A DNA stretch of 64,000 nt from Halocynthiibacter styelae (GCF_016123485.1 NZ_JADCKQ010000001.1:1-64000); one strand, 5' to 3'. Positions 7,062-16,318 are shown, numbered from the stretch's first letter. Numbers and translations are program-made. The notes: generated from the letters alone by a model not told the origin.

Positions 7062-8051
7062 CTAGTTTTGTCTTGTTGCGACCGCGTCTAATTCAAAACG
7101 ACAGCTTTCTGACAATGGGGACATCGCTGCAAGTTCGGGCGCTACATTGAAGATCATTAACGCTGAAATATTGGCCTGGGTTTCGCTGATCAGACTTATG
7201 GAGAATGTCGTTCGTGTTGCTATTCCTCCTTCATCAAGATCTGCCCCCACAGCCTGCCATGAGTTCGTTCCCGATGATCGCCAACCGCTGTGAAACCCAC
7301 TGTCCGAGATCAACTGCCCCGGCGTAAATGGCGCCTGAATCTGTCTTAGACCACTGGACAGATAGCGATTGGAAAATGCACCCGCCTGAGGTGTAGCAAC
7401 CGCGGGGCAGCCCGTCGCCCTTGTGTCTTTCAGTGCGATGCTCCAGTTTCCGGAACTGCCTGACGTGACGGACGCCGTGGAGATTTCAGGAACCTCGGCT
7501 TGCTCCAGGGCACAGTGTTGCATCGCGGCGGTTAAATCATCTTCCATCCAGCGTGGCTCGCCTACATAGTTAAAATACAAAGCGGTTTCCGCACCTTCCG
7601 GCGCCGCCAGTCCATGGGATCGTTGCACATAGTCCATGGACTGGCCTGTCTCCCCAGTGGTAATCCCTGAATCACCACAGAAGAAATAGGGTGTATTGAC
7701 TTCCTTACAAGCTACGGGCCCTGGTCTTTGTGCCGTTAAATCCAGTGTCTCGCAGTGACCCGACGGATGCGTTTTCTCATGCTCACGACAGATTTCATTG
7801 GCCTGATCGACACCACGCAGCCATTGGCCTGTATTCGCGGTTTCGGTCTTTGCGTTGGGATTGACAATAAGCATCAAAGCGGCCGCATTGGGGCGCACGT
7901 CAGCCAGATTAAACAGAAGATTAAGATCATATGTAGAAATTTCCGTCTCAATGCGAACCGCACTTCCACTATAACAGGTATAGTATTCAGCTTTGGCTGG
8001 GAGAGTTCCCAAGAGGGTCAGGAATGCGGTGGCCATCATTGGATTTTTCAT
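7062..8051 (-). CDS. exported protein of unknown function
   Basis: I do not recognise this 329-residue protein. A signal peptide is clear (MKNPMMATAFLTLLGTLPAKA). The mature protein has about eight cysteines (for example YYTCYSG, NEICREH, GHCETLD, YFFCGD, QHCALEQ, SCRFELD), suggesting disulfides in the periplasm or outside the cell. I chose ATG 8051 because AAAGG lies eight bases before it; the frame is open three codons further to a GTG. The gene begins 17 bp after the stop of the von Willebrand A gene and is surely co-transcribed, so the two probably act together. Confidence 0.65.
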   Translation of the reverse strand: MKNPMMATAFLTLLGTLPAKAEYYTCYSGSAVRIETEISTYDLNLLFNLADVRPNAAALMLIVNPNAKTETANTGQWLRGVDQANEICREHEKTHPSGHCETLDLTAQRPGPVACKEVNTPYFFCGDSGITTGETGQSMDYVQRSHGLAAPEGAETALYFNYVGEPRWMEDDLTAAMQHCALEQAEVPEISTASVTSGSSGNWSIALKDTRATGCPAVATPQAGAFSNRYLSSGLRQIQAPFTPGQLISDSGFHSGWRSSGTNSWQAVGADLDEGGIATRTTFSISLISETQANISALMIFNVAPELAAMSPLSESCRFELDAVATRQN

Positions 8052-8067
8052 AATATTCACCTTTCAA

Positions 8068-11000
8068 TCAATGGTCTGGAAGCAGTGAATGGCTTTGGCG
8101 CAGCATATCAAAGCCCGCAATGATGGCCTCTGGCGCATCCGATCTGGCGCAGAACTGCCCGCTGTCACCTGCGAGACAGACGGTGTCGGCTGGTGGTGTG
8201 CCTTCTGCATGCCAGGTGACTGCATCCCGCCCATCCGCATCAATGGCAATCACGCCACCATTCCCTGCACGCACAGGCGAGCGATAGCGCCACCCTTGCG
8301 GGAGCGCAAAGCTGTCGCGGTATTCGGAATTCGCGTAGTAACAGTGTGCCTCAGTACAGGCGGGGGTAAACCCTTCGCCAATGATCGCAGCTTCGCTGTC
8401 GGATATTGGGGCTTGTGACCCCGCGCGCCGCATTTCAATGGAAATGCTGGCGTCATCATGGCCAAGGGGCAGGGTTCCCGCAAAGACATCCCCAGACGCA
8501 TCCACGCTTAACAGACTGGCCAAAGCACCTTGCGGGGTGTCCAGCTGCAACCGGATCATATTGATCCCGCCGGACGGTTTCATGATCACATGTATATCCG
8601 CCGTGCCGTCACCGATTTCACCCGCTGCCAGTTGCATCACCGGCCCCGTGGCGCGTGCGCCCTGTGGGAGGTGATCCAGTGACAGGTGCAACCAGGGACG
8701 CTGGGTGCTTTCATTGATGATTTCCCATTCCCCCTGGAGTGCGCCGTGTTGTTCATCTGGCGTTTCCGGGATGTCTGAGATCACGCCTTCTGGTGATGTC
8801 TGGCCGGCATCTGGCCGCAGCATAATATGCAGAAGTTTCGGATTTTGACGATGGCCCAGAACGGCCTCCCAACTGTCCGTATTTTTCACCGGGCGCATGG
8901 CACCGGAATATTCATCAGGATGATTGCCAAGGCTCACCCAGCCATAGGCCGGTGTGCCATCCGCGTTCACCTGCGTTGTGACAGAAATATCGACGTCCTC
9001 ATCGACAGGGAGGTTGGCCGGATCAAGCGGGGTTCCGATGGTCACGCGCGCCTCGCTGAATTGTTCATTCTGAAGGGAAGATGCAAGATTGACCTGACCG
9101 ATCTCATTCATTGTTGCGCGATCAACAACTGTCCAGGCCCCGGTAAATACGGGGACAATTTCTGAAGGCGTGCCATCTTCGCCCATGTAAAGAGAATGGT
9201 GATCGCGGACCATCAGCTGATTTTTATGGTCGCCGGCACGCAATTCACGCATCCAGGTGTTCATCAGGTTTCGTTGTGCATGCGTATAAGCATTGGCGTT
9301 TCTTACAGTGCAGATGCGGTCTGGCTGGCTGACGTCACCGGCCCGGGCTTCGCAATCCAGTATTTCATCAGACATCATTGCTATTGGGTTTACCACGACC
9401 CATTCGCCATTGGTCACATTCACCAGTTCCAGACTCAGGCGGCCATTCACAGCCCCTGTTTCCATCAGGCCAAAGTTCTTCAGCACTGGAATATCGGTCA
9501 GGCCAAGGGATTCAAAATTGAAGGTGCAGCGTTCGTCATAACAAATATATACGGCGTCCAGGATTGCACGATTTCGTCGTGCGCCGGCATCTGCTGTGGC
9601 AGGCAGACCGGCGTGGACGTCTGCGGGCAGGGCCGGGCCTTGTTCAGGGGATATCACAGCGGTGGGCTGCATGAGCGCATGCATTTTCAGCCAGCCCTGC
9701 AACAGATCCTGTTGCTGCACCAGCGCCGGATCCGGCATGTTTGTGATACACATCAAATGTGCGGGTTCACCGGTGGCCGTCTCGCCGGTTTCAGCAAGTC
9801 CTTTACAGGTGGAATGCCCCAGATGCAGAAGGGATCCTGCCGGATCCGCCATTGACGGGTTTAACTCAAGCGTACCGTTTGAAGCTTCGTGGTGGAATGC
9901 CACATAGGGAACACCGCCTTTCAGGACACCACTGCGATGCAATGTAACGCCCTGTAGAACAGGCATTGGAAAGCCGTCTTCAAAACCAGGAATGTGTTGG
10001 GAACAAGCCGGGGCGACACAGTCAAACCCGATTTCGGTGGTTTCAAATTCCTCCCAATAGGCGATGTTGTTGGCCATCCCGGGATGTGAATTCCGGTGTT
10101 CATCTCTGATGCCCATTGCAGTATCGTCCGAGGTTGTCGCCCTGCGGCCAGTATTGGTATTTGCGGGCGGAGCAACCGCATCTGCGTCATCTTCCTGCAC
10201 GACGGCGCCCACGTTGATCTGCCCGAGATCAACCAGCTGCTGATCCCCGTTGGCGTCATAATAACTATAGCTCAGGTCATATGCGCCATCGGCATTCGGC
10301 AGAGGCAACATCGGACCTGCAGGTGTGTCGAGACTTTGCAGACTAAAGCGGCCCAGTTCGGTGCCGTCCTGGCTGAGGATCAACTGGTTACTCTGATAGA
10401 CATGCCCCGTAACCGAAACAGGCAACTGACCACCGGTCTGACCATTGCGCACGCCCGTCCAGCCGACTTGCGGCGCCTCAGTAAATTCCACCGGGAACAC
10501 GGCGATCGGTGCGTCATAACCTTTCTGAACCCGGATCTCGTAGGTTCCGGCACGTTCCGGTGCGACCAGCCAATGGGGGGTGACGCCGATGGGATCACTG
10601 CCGAACCGCGTTTCCCAATCGATGCGTTCTTCCGTAGCTGGGTCAATCAATGCGACCGTATAGTCGGCATTTGGCTGAAGTGGTGCCGTCGCGTTCAGGT
10701 AAAAGACATTTTCGGTGCCCATGGCATACGGCCCGTTATTGGGCATTGTGAATCCGGTCGCGTGGGCTGTGAAAGGCACATCGATGGTTTCACTTTCATT
10801 CGCAGGGCTGACCTCCAGGCTGCCGTGGCCCTCTGCCGATATTGCTTCGATCAGCCAGACGCCATCTGGCAACTCTGTGGGCAGTGCCGTCAGGATTTCA
10901 GCCGCATCTTTGCGCGACCCGATGATTATCACATCGCCCGTTTCTGTGTTGGTTGCGCGATAAGTCAACTGACCTGGCCGGGATGTCCCTTCGGTTGTCG

Positions 11001-11694
11001 AGATCCGGACATTCAGTGAAAAGACACCACTGCTGGCCTCTTGCACCGGTGCCGGGGCTGCGATGTTGCGCAAAGCATTCCCCAGACCATTGGCATCGCC
11101 CGCATCAAAATACTGCCCGCCGGTGTTATCGGCCAGACATTGCAACTGCGCGCGCGCTTCGGGATCGGTCACGTCAAAGCCAACCACATGTGCTGTGAAA
11201 TTCACACCAAGGCGTTCCAATTCGGCGCCAACCGCACATGGATTTGCAGAACAGGTTTCCCGGCCATCCGACACAAGAACCACCGTTGCGCTGTCTTCGG
11301 TAAAGCGTAATGTTTCAGCCGCCAGGCGCACGGCATCCGACAGGGGCGTTTTTCCGCGCGGCGTAAGCTGGTTCACAATCTGGCCCAAAGCTGCACTGGA
11401 CCCGGGCGCAGGTTCTGAGATCAGTTCGATATCTGAACAGTCCCCCTTGCGCCGGTGCCCATAAGCGATCAGGCCGGCATTCACATTGCCTGCGTCCCAA
11501 TCGGCGGAAATGGTGCTGAAGGCATCACGCGCGATTTCAATTTTCGTGACGCCATCAATCTGCCCCCACATGGACCCGGAGACATCAAAAACGACCATAA
11601 CATCGGTGTCGGCGGTCTGCGAAAATGCCGGGGGAACCAGGGCGGTGCAAAGACTAAGAGACAGGGGGAATATCGTGCGAAAGCTCAGTGGCAT
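8068..11694 (-). CDS. large exported von Willebrand factor A domain protein
   Basis: This 1208-residue protein has a signal peptide (residues 1-25) and a VWA domain at about 30-220. The metal-ion-dependent adhesion site is complete: DVSGS at 37-41, Thr116 and Asp143. The rest (about 230-1208) is made of beta-rich segments with several cysteine pairs and no recognised catalytic motif. Such proteins usually bind other proteins or surfaces through a divalent metal. I chose the ATG at 11694 because GAGG lies six bases upstream and the signal peptide then starts at residue 1; a longer frame to 11733 lacks this. The downstream gene, also exported, follows closely. Confidence 0.8.
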   Translation of the reverse strand: MPLSFRTIFPLSLSLCTALVPPAFSQTADTDVMVVFDVSGSMWGQIDGVTKIEIARDAFSTISADWDAGNVNAGLIAYGHRRKGDCSDIELISEPAPGSSAALGQIVNQLTPRGKTPLSDAVRLAAETLRFTEDSATVVLVSDGRETCSANPCAVGAELERLGVNFTAHVVGFDVTDPEARAQLQCLADNTGGQYFDAGDANGLGNALRNIAAPAPVQEASSGVFSLNVRISTTEGTSRPGQLTYRATNTETGDVIIIGSRKDAAEILTALPTELPDGVWLIEAISAEGHGSLEVSPANESETIDVPFTAHATGFTMPNNGPYAMGTENVFYLNATAPLQPNADYTVALIDPATEERIDWETRFGSDPIGVTPHWLVAPERAGTYEIRVQKGYDAPIAVFPVEFTEAPQVGWTGVRNGQTGGQLPVSVTGHVYQSNQLILSQDGTELGRFSLQSLDTPAGPMLPLPNADGAYDLSYSYYDANGDQQLVDLGQINVGAVVQEDDADAVAPPANTNTGRRATTSDDTAMGIRDEHRNSHPGMANNIAYWEEFETTEIGFDCVAPACSQHIPGFEDGFPMPVLQGVTLHRSGVLKGGVPYVAFHHEASNGTLELNPSMADPAGSLLHLGHSTCKGLAETGETATGEPAHLMCITNMPDPALVQQQDLLQGWLKMHALMQPTAVISPEQGPALPADVHAGLPATADAGARRNRAILDAVYICYDERCTFNFESLGLTDIPVLKNFGLMETGAVNGRLSLELVNVTNGEWVVVNPIAMMSDEILDCEARAGDVSQPDRICTVRNANAYTHAQRNLMNTWMRELRAGDHKNQLMVRDHHSLYMGEDGTPSEIVPVFTGAWTVVDRATMNEIGQVNLASSLQNEQFSEARVTIGTPLDPANLPVDEDVDISVTTQVNADGTPAYGWVSLGNHPDEYSGAMRPVKNTDSWEAVLGHRQNPKLLHIMLRPDAGQTSPEGVISDIPETPDEQHGALQGEWEIINESTQRPWLHLSLDHLPQGARATGPVMQLAAGEIGDGTADIHVIMKPSGGINMIRLQLDTPQGALASLLSVDASGDVFAGTLPLGHDDASISIEMRRAGSQAPISDSEAAIIGEGFTPACTEAHCYYANSEYRDSFALPQGWRYRSPVRAGNGGVIAIDADGRDAVTWHAEGTPPADTVCLAGDSGQFCARSDAPEAIIAGFDMLRQSHSLLPDH

Positions 11695-11772
11695 CGTGAC
11701 CTCATTAAATACGTAACTCAACAAATACTGCATAATAGCATGTACTTGCGGTTTCTCAAAGTGGTGCGGGGA

Positions 11773-11817
11773 GGTGCGGGCAGCCAGGATTGTCTTGTGG
11801 CCCTGGCTGCCCGCACC
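11773..11817 (-). terminator. perfect 16-bp stem hairpin between exported-protein genes
   Basis: Bases 11773-11788 and 11802-11817 are perfect reverse complements (16 bp, GC-rich, starting GGTGCGGGCAGCCAGG) around a 13-base loop. The hairpin starts 5 bases after the stop of the minus-strand gene ending at 11823 and lies upstream of the VWA gene. There is no T-run, so it may be a Rho-linked or mRNA-stabilising structure rather than an intrinsic terminator. Confidence 0.6.
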
Positions 11818-11822
11818 GTAAA

Positions 11823-12671
11823 TTAGTTCGTCATTTCAAAAGTGATATTAAAATTCTTATAGGTTTCATCATCAATCATGGTGCCTTCCCCGGATGCAGG
11901 GCTGGCCTTCAGAATGATGGCGTTTTGGTTCAGCTCATCCGTCATCATCAGGCGAACAGTCAGATCTTCCGGCCCGCCATAAACGGACCGGATTTCTTTG
12001 TTCAGATCTCCTCTGGCGCAATCCTCGCCTGCATCAAGCAGCGGGCAAATCGCAGGGAAAGTTCTGAACTGGCCGCTCAGGTTTTCATTGGTATCGTCAA
12101 GAATATCCAATGCGATAATCTGTTCGCCCCCGACGGACACAGTCCAGGTGCCCTGCATAGGTCCGCCAGGTTCAGCTTCACGCGTACGACCGATGGGTTC
12201 GCTCCCATCAGGTGCGGATGTCATCAAAACACCAATCACAGAGTCGGGGGAGGCAATCGCAAGTTCCGTACAACTGCCGCCATCCGACCGCCGTGTGCAT
12301 GTTGGTTTCACAACAAAGGCCTGAACATCATCGCAATCGACAGCCATCAGCCCGGTGTCTGACGTGACAGTTTCACCGTCAGACACAACACCAATATAGT
12401 GGCTGTTCAGGGGGGATGCGTCACCAATCGCACCGCTGACAATATCGCTGAAAGATCCGTCATCCAGCACCGGCGAAAACGCGACCTCAAGCGCAATATC
12501 AAACCCGGTTTCGTTTTTGACGGACATCCCCAGATCACAGCGGTCCAGGGAATAAACGCCAGGGTCTTTCTCTCTGTTGGCCATTGAGGTGATCTCAAAA
12601 GTCAGATTTTCCGCGAGTGTCGGGGATGCAATCACTGATAAAACAGCGGCGTATTGGATTGCTTTCTTCAA
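11823..12671 (-). CDS. exported protein of unknown function
   Basis: This 282-residue protein is not recognised. The start is set by the DNA: AGGAGG stands five bases before a TTG at 12671, and translation from there gives a clean signal peptide (MKKAIQYAAVLSVIASPTLA, read with Met at the TTG). The frame is open upstream to 12725 but without a ribosome-binding site. The mature protein is acidic, beta-rich and has about six cysteines. Like the next two genes it encodes an exported protein, and the three probably form one functional set, separated here by a strong hairpin. Confidence 0.65.
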   Translation of the reverse strand: MKKAIQYAAVLSVIASPTLAENLTFEITSMANREKDPGVYSLDRCDLGMSVKNETGFDIALEVAFSPVLDDGSFSDIVSGAIGDASPLNSHYIGVVSDGETVTSDTGLMAVDCDDVQAFVVKPTCTRRSDGGSCTELAIASPDSVIGVLMTSAPDGSEPIGRTREAEPGGPMQGTWTVSVGGEQIIALDILDDTNENLSGQFRTFPAICPLLDAGEDCARGDLNKEIRSVYGGPEDLTVRLMMTDELNQNAIILKASPASGEGTMIDDETYKNFNITFEMTN

Positions 12672-12736
12672 GCGAACCTCCTGTAGGTACACGTTTTTTA
12701 AGGCCGGATTGACCCGAAATTGCAAATCACGACGCC

Positions 12737-13498
12737 TTGTGTCAATCTAAGGAAAACCATAGGTTTACGACTTTGAACGCGCCAGATTTTGACACGCTCT
12801 GTGAATACATACCCCAACAAACCAGTGTTGCAGGGGTATGGAACCTTGCGACTGAATACTATGCCGGCCTTGGCATTGACGGGCTGCTTTATGCGGATTT
12901 AAAGCCGCAAAAGCTTACGCTTATGACCAACCTTAGTCAGGATTGGACCACGCATTATACCGACCAGGATTACGTTAAGGTGGATCCGTTCTTCCGGTAT
13001 TGTTGCAATAGTTATGCTGCATCAGACGTCGGGCGGGATTGCATTCCGCATCACAGCTATATGACCCCGGCTGAAAAGAGATTTATCCTGGATGCGGGTG
13101 AAACGGGATTGACGGCGGGCTTTGTCAGCCCATTGCGTGCGAAATCCCAAAATGGTCTGGCCGGGTGGAATTTCCTCAGTAGTTATGGGCGGGCGCATGT
13201 TAATAATCTTCGCCACAGGCATGAAAATGAAATGCGCCTGATCGGCCATTTGGTGCATCAGCAGATATCGCAGGTGAACCTGTCCGAAGCCGATGAGGCG
13301 GCGCAGTTGACCTCCAGAGAGACTGAGGCGCTTCAGTGGACGGCCCGCGGGTTGCGCACAGATATGATTGCCGCAAAAATGAACCTGCGCCCGGTGACTG
13401 TTGAGCTACATCTACGCAACGCCCGTACTAAGCTAGGTGCGAAAACCCGGGATCAGGCCGTGGCCATTGCGCTTGTCGCGGGGCGTATATCTTTGTGA
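12737..13498 (+). CDS. LuxR-family quorum-sensing type regulator
   Basis: This protein of up to 253 residues has an autoinducer-binding domain (about 15-180) and a LuxR helix-turn-helix (about 190-250, LTSRETEALQWTARGLRTDM then PVTVELHLRNARTKLGA). Residues that contact acyl-homoserine lactone in TraR (Trp57, Tyr61, Asp70, Pro71) are matched with exact spacing by Trp70, Tyr74, Asp83 and Pro84. The start is uncertain: the frame opens with TTG at 12737 and has another TTG at 12773, both with weak ribosome-binding sites. No luxI synthase gene is in the window, so it may be a solo receptor. It is divergent from the exported-protein cluster, which it might control; I saw no clear lux box. Confidence 0.85.
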   Translation: MCQSKENHRFTTLNAPDFDTLCEYIPQQTSVAGVWNLATEYYAGLGIDGLLYADLKPQKLTLMTNLSQDWTTHYTDQDYVKVDPFFRYCCNSYAASDVGRDCIPHHSYMTPAEKRFILDAGETGLTAGFVSPLRAKSQNGLAGWNFLSSYGRAHVNNLRHRHENEMRLIGHLVHQQISQVNLSEADEAAQLTSRETEALQWTARGLRTDMIAAKMNLRPVTVELHLRNARTKLGAKTRDQAVAIALVAGRISL

Positions 13499-13525
13499 TG
13501 TATGTGTTGAAACCGGCCGGTGAAA

Positions 13526-14650
13526 TTACATGTCGGGCAGGGCGAGTTTTACCCAGAAATCAACACCATGCGCAATTGTGGCATCATTGAAGTCGTACGA
13601 CGGATTGTGCAGGGGCATTGCGTGGTTTCCTTCCAGACCGTTCCCCATCAGAATGAAGGCGCCGGGGCGATGTTCCAGAAATTCCGCAAAATCTTCAGAA
13701 AAGCCAACGCTGCCATAACTGTCATCTAGCGTCCCAACTGTCCGGGCCGCATTTGCGATGCGCTGTGTGGCGGTCACATCATTGACCAGCGGCCGGAATG
13801 ATGTGGAATAATCAACGTCGCCCTGTGCGCCCTGGGCGGCACAGACACCTTCGACAATCGCGCGCATCCTCTGTTCAATCGTTGTGGAAACCGCATCTGA
13901 AAACCCACGACAATCGCCGCGCAGGGTCACATTGCCGGGCAGGATGTTGCGGGCACCGTCTGTCAGAAATTCAGTCACAGAGATCACCCCATGTTCCGAG
14001 GCAGGCAGCGAACGTGAAACAACAGATTGCAATTGCAGGACAATGGCAGATGCCGTCACGATGGGATCAACACCTTTGTCAGGCATAGAAGCATGCCCGC
14101 CTTTGCCCTGAATGCGGATTTCAAAGTTATCCTCAAACGCGCAGAAGGGGCCGGGCTGTGTCGCAAAGTGACCCGGGGCCATGCCTGGCATATTGTGCAG
14201 ACCATAGATCGCCTTCATGGGAAAGCGTTCAAACAATCCGTCACGGATCATCGCTTTGGCGCCGTTTCCGTTTTCCTCATCGGGCTGAAAGATGAAATGA
14301 ATGGTGCGTTTCAGTGTTGGATCTGCGGCCAGTTTCAGAGCGGCACCCAGCAGCATCGTGCTGTGGCCATCATGACCGCAGCCATGAAATTTGCCTTTTG
14401 TGACGGAACGCCAGGGCAGATCATTTGCTTCTTCAATCGGAAGCGCATCCATATCGGCACGAAACCCGATGGCGGTTTCATCCGGGCCACGGTTCAGTGT
14501 GGCAACAAGCCCTGAAACGCCCAGACCGCGGGTCACTTTTAGCCCGGCACTTTCAAGTGCTGCGGCGATGCGGTCTGGCGTTCGCGTCAGATCAAAGCCG
14601 GTTTCGGGGTGCGCATGCAAATCCCGGCGAAAAGCAGTGAGATCCATCAT
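13526..14650 (-). CDS. M20-family amidohydrolase (hippurate hydrolase-like)
   Basis: This 374-residue metallopeptidase-fold enzyme removes acyl groups from N-acyl amino acids or similar amides. Metal-site motifs are visible: GFRADMDALPIEE (about 62-74), HGCGHDGHS (about 89-97), QPDEENGNGA and GLHN with MPG following. The dimerisation insert with GGHASMP is present. The ATG overlaps the stop of the ammonia-lyase-like gene (ATGA), so both are translated from one message, suggesting joint breakdown of an N-acylated or unusual amino acid. Substrate cannot be read from sequence. Confidence 0.85.
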   Translation of the reverse strand: MMDLTAFRRDLHAHPETGFDLTRTPDRIAAALESAGLKVTRGLGVSGLVATLNRGPDETAIGFRADMDALPIEEANDLPWRSVTKGKFHGCGHDGHSTMLLGAALKLAADPTLKRTIHFIFQPDEENGNGAKAMIRDGLFERFPMKAIYGLHNMPGMAPGHFATQPGPFCAFEDNFEIRIQGKGGHASMPDKGVDPIVTASAIVLQLQSVVSRSLPASEHGVISVTEFLTDGARNILPGNVTLRGDCRGFSDAVSTTIEQRMRAIVEGVCAAQGAQGDVDYSTSFRPLVNDVTATQRIANAARTVGTLDDSYGSVGFSEDFAEFLEHRPGAFILMGNGLEGNHAMPLHNPSYDFNDATIAHGVDFWVKLALPDM

Positions 14651-15654
14651 GACTGAACAGCCCCTTCCGACAGGATGATAAGCGGACGTTCAGCATTTTC
14701 CATGAGGCAGGCGCAAAGCCCGGCAGCACCTGATGCAGAGGTCGGAATGCCAAGGCTTTCCGCCTGTTTTACCGCCTCCGCCGCCTGGGCATCGCTGATG
14801 GTAACCCAGGCGTCGGCATAGTCCCGCAGCACTTCAAGGGCCAGCATAGACGGCGTTTTGCAATCAAGGCGTCCCATGTCAGACACCGGACCTTCAACCG
14901 TCAGAATACGGCCTGCGGCTGCGCTTTCTTTCAGGCAGGGGGCCGCAACAGGTTCGACAACAATGATCTTTGGCTGAACTGTCCAGGTCTCGCGAATGAC
15001 CGCAGCAACGGCCGCCGCAAGACCGCCGACACCGGCTTGCAGGTAAACATGGGTGGGCCAGGTGCCTGAGGCTTCCAGCGACTGACGCATTTCTTCCGCG
15101 ATAACGGTGTAACCTTCCATCACAAGGCGGGGTGGTTCAGTATACCCCGGCCAGGATCCATCCGCGAGATGGGTTGCACCGCTGTTTTCCGCGTCTTCAA
15201 TGGCGGCGGCGACGCTGGCTTCGTAGTCATCGCCGGATCGCACGACTTCCGCGCCTTTGTCTTTCAGGCGCACGGCAAAATCTTCAGGCACGGTATGGGC
15301 AAGATGAATACGGGCCTTTGCACCAAAAAGGCGGGCACCTGCCGCAACTGCCATGCCGTGATTGCCGGCACTGGCACAGACAAATGTCATTCCGGAAGCA
15401 ACATCTTTCACCGCATTGTCCAGGAAGGCTTCGGGCGCGATAGAATGGCCGACCTCTGCTTCGATCAGCCGGGCCACCGCATAGACACCACCCAGCGCCT
15501 TAAAGGCCCCAAGGCCCATCCGGTTGGTTTCGTCTTTGATCAGAAGCGAACGCCCCTGAAGCATATGGGACGTCAGGGGGCTGGGTTTATATGCAGGGCA
15601 GGCTTTCAGCAGTGAAAGAGCCCGTGAGGCGTCGGGTTTAAAAGCATGTGTCAT
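14647..15654 (-). CDS. diaminopropionate ammonia-lyase-like PLP enzyme
   Basis: This 335-residue fold-type II PLP enzyme resembles diaminopropionate ammonia-lyase: KDETNRMGLGAFKALGG carries the PLP lysine (AFK), with FVCASAGNHGMAVA, YLQAGVGGLAAAVA and SASGAAGL as phosphate and cofactor loops. It is shorter than the roughly 400 residues I expect for DpaL, mainly at the N-terminus, so threonine dehydratase-like activity on another amino acid is possible. I chose ATG 15654; the frame is open to 15705 but that would overlap the divergent promoter. It is the first gene of a two-gene operon opposite an Lrp regulator. Confidence 0.75.
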   Translation of the reverse strand: MTHAFKPDASRALSLLKACPAYKPSPLTSHMLQGRSLLIKDETNRMGLGAFKALGGVYAVARLIEAEVGHSIAPEAFLDNAVKDVASGMTFVCASAGNHGMAVAAGARLFGAKARIHLAHTVPEDFAVRLKDKGAEVVRSGDDYEASVAAAIEDAENSGATHLADGSWPGYTEPPRLVMEGYTVIAEEMRQSLEASGTWPTHVYLQAGVGGLAAAVAAVIRETWTVQPKIIVVEPVAAPCLKESAAAGRILTVEGPVSDMGRLDCKTPSMLALEVLRDYADAWVTISDAQAAEAVKQAESLGIPTSASGAAGLCACLMENAERPLIILSEGAVQS

Positions 15655-15707
15655 GCCGAGAACTGTACCAATGCGCTGTGATGAATTATGATCGCTGAAG
15701 GGCAATT

Positions 15708-15726
15708 TGTGGGAAAGTTTCTCACA
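15708..15726. promoter_or_regulatory. palindrome, likely Lrp operator
   Basis: TGTGGGAAAGTTTCTCACA is a 19-bp palindrome of the form TGTGnGAAAnTTTCnCACA. It lies between the divergent ammonia-lyase-like and Lrp genes, 16 bases before the Lrp start. Position and symmetry suit binding by the adjacent Lrp dimer and joint control of both transcripts. Confidence 0.5.
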
Positions 15727-15741
15727 CAGTGGGGGTCAGAT

Positions 15742-16218
15742 ATGAATTTTGATCAATATGACAGGATATTGCTGCGCCGGATGCAGCTTGACGCAAAACC
15801 AGGTCTTGAAGCCCTGGCCGCAGAAACAGGCTTGTCTGTGGCTTCTGTACAGCGGCGGCTGAAGGCGATGAAAGCGGCCGGGGTGTTGGTGTCGGAAGTT
15901 GCGATTGTCGACCCGAAGAAACTGGGGGTCGCCATGAGCTTTGTTGTCATGGTGGAAATGGAACGTGAACGCCAGGACCAGCTGGACGCATTTTCACGCC
16001 AGATCCAGGCAGAGCCGATGGTGCAGCAATGCTATTACATCACAGGGGATGCGGATTTTTGCCTGATCTGCACAGCCCGGGATATGGATGACTTTCAGGA
16101 ACTCACAAAACGTCTGTTCTTTGACAATTCAAATGTGCGCCGTTTCCGGACATCGGTTGTCATGGGGCGTAAGAAAGTCGGGCTGAGAATCCCTGTAGAC
16201 GACCCGGATGAGATATAG
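15742..16218 (+). CDS. Lrp/AsnC-family transcription regulator
   Basis: This 158-residue protein has the Lrp layout: an N-terminal helix-turn-helix (NFDQYDRILLRRMQLDAKPG through SVASVQRRLKAMKAAGV) and a C-terminal RAM domain that binds amino acids (FVVMVEMERERQDQLDAF to VRRFRTSVVMGRKKVGL). The ATG at 15742 follows a GGGGG tract; the longer open frame from 15688 would include the palindrome. It is divergent from the ammonia-lyase/M20 operon and most likely senses an amino acid and controls that operon. Confidence 0.9.
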   Translation: MNFDQYDRILLRRMQLDAKPGLEALAAETGLSVASVQRRLKAMKAAGVLVSEVAIVDPKKLGVAMSFVVMVEMERERQDQLDAFSRQIQAEPMVQQCYYITGDADFCLICTARDMDDFQELTKRLFFDNSNVRRFRTSVVMGRKKVGLRIPVDDPDEI

Positions 16219-16292
16219 CCCTGTGGAGGGCACTGCAGAATGCAGTGCATCGGCGTGAGAAGCGTTTCACTTTGTATTTTCACTGGAAGTTA

Positions 16293-16318
16293 TGGAGCGG
16301 GTGAAGGGAATCGAACCC
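16293..16318. repeat. attL, copy of the tRNA-Gly 3' end
   Basis: This 26-bp stretch (beginning TGGAGCGGGTGAAGG) is identical to the 3' end of the tRNA-Gly gene at 32329-32354, including the CCA end and the T-arm. The sequence then diverges, so it marks the left boundary of the island. In the empty site the DNA left of 16293 would directly follow the tRNA gene. Confidence 0.88.

Noticed and set aside
10096-11019. Long plus-strand frame inside the VWA gene
   Set aside because: Antisense to a gene with signal peptide and complete VWA motif; the product is Cys/Arg-rich with no domain.
12672-12736. lux box upstream of the LuxR gene
   Set aside because: No inverted repeat of about 18-20 bp with the usual ACCTG-type arms was found.
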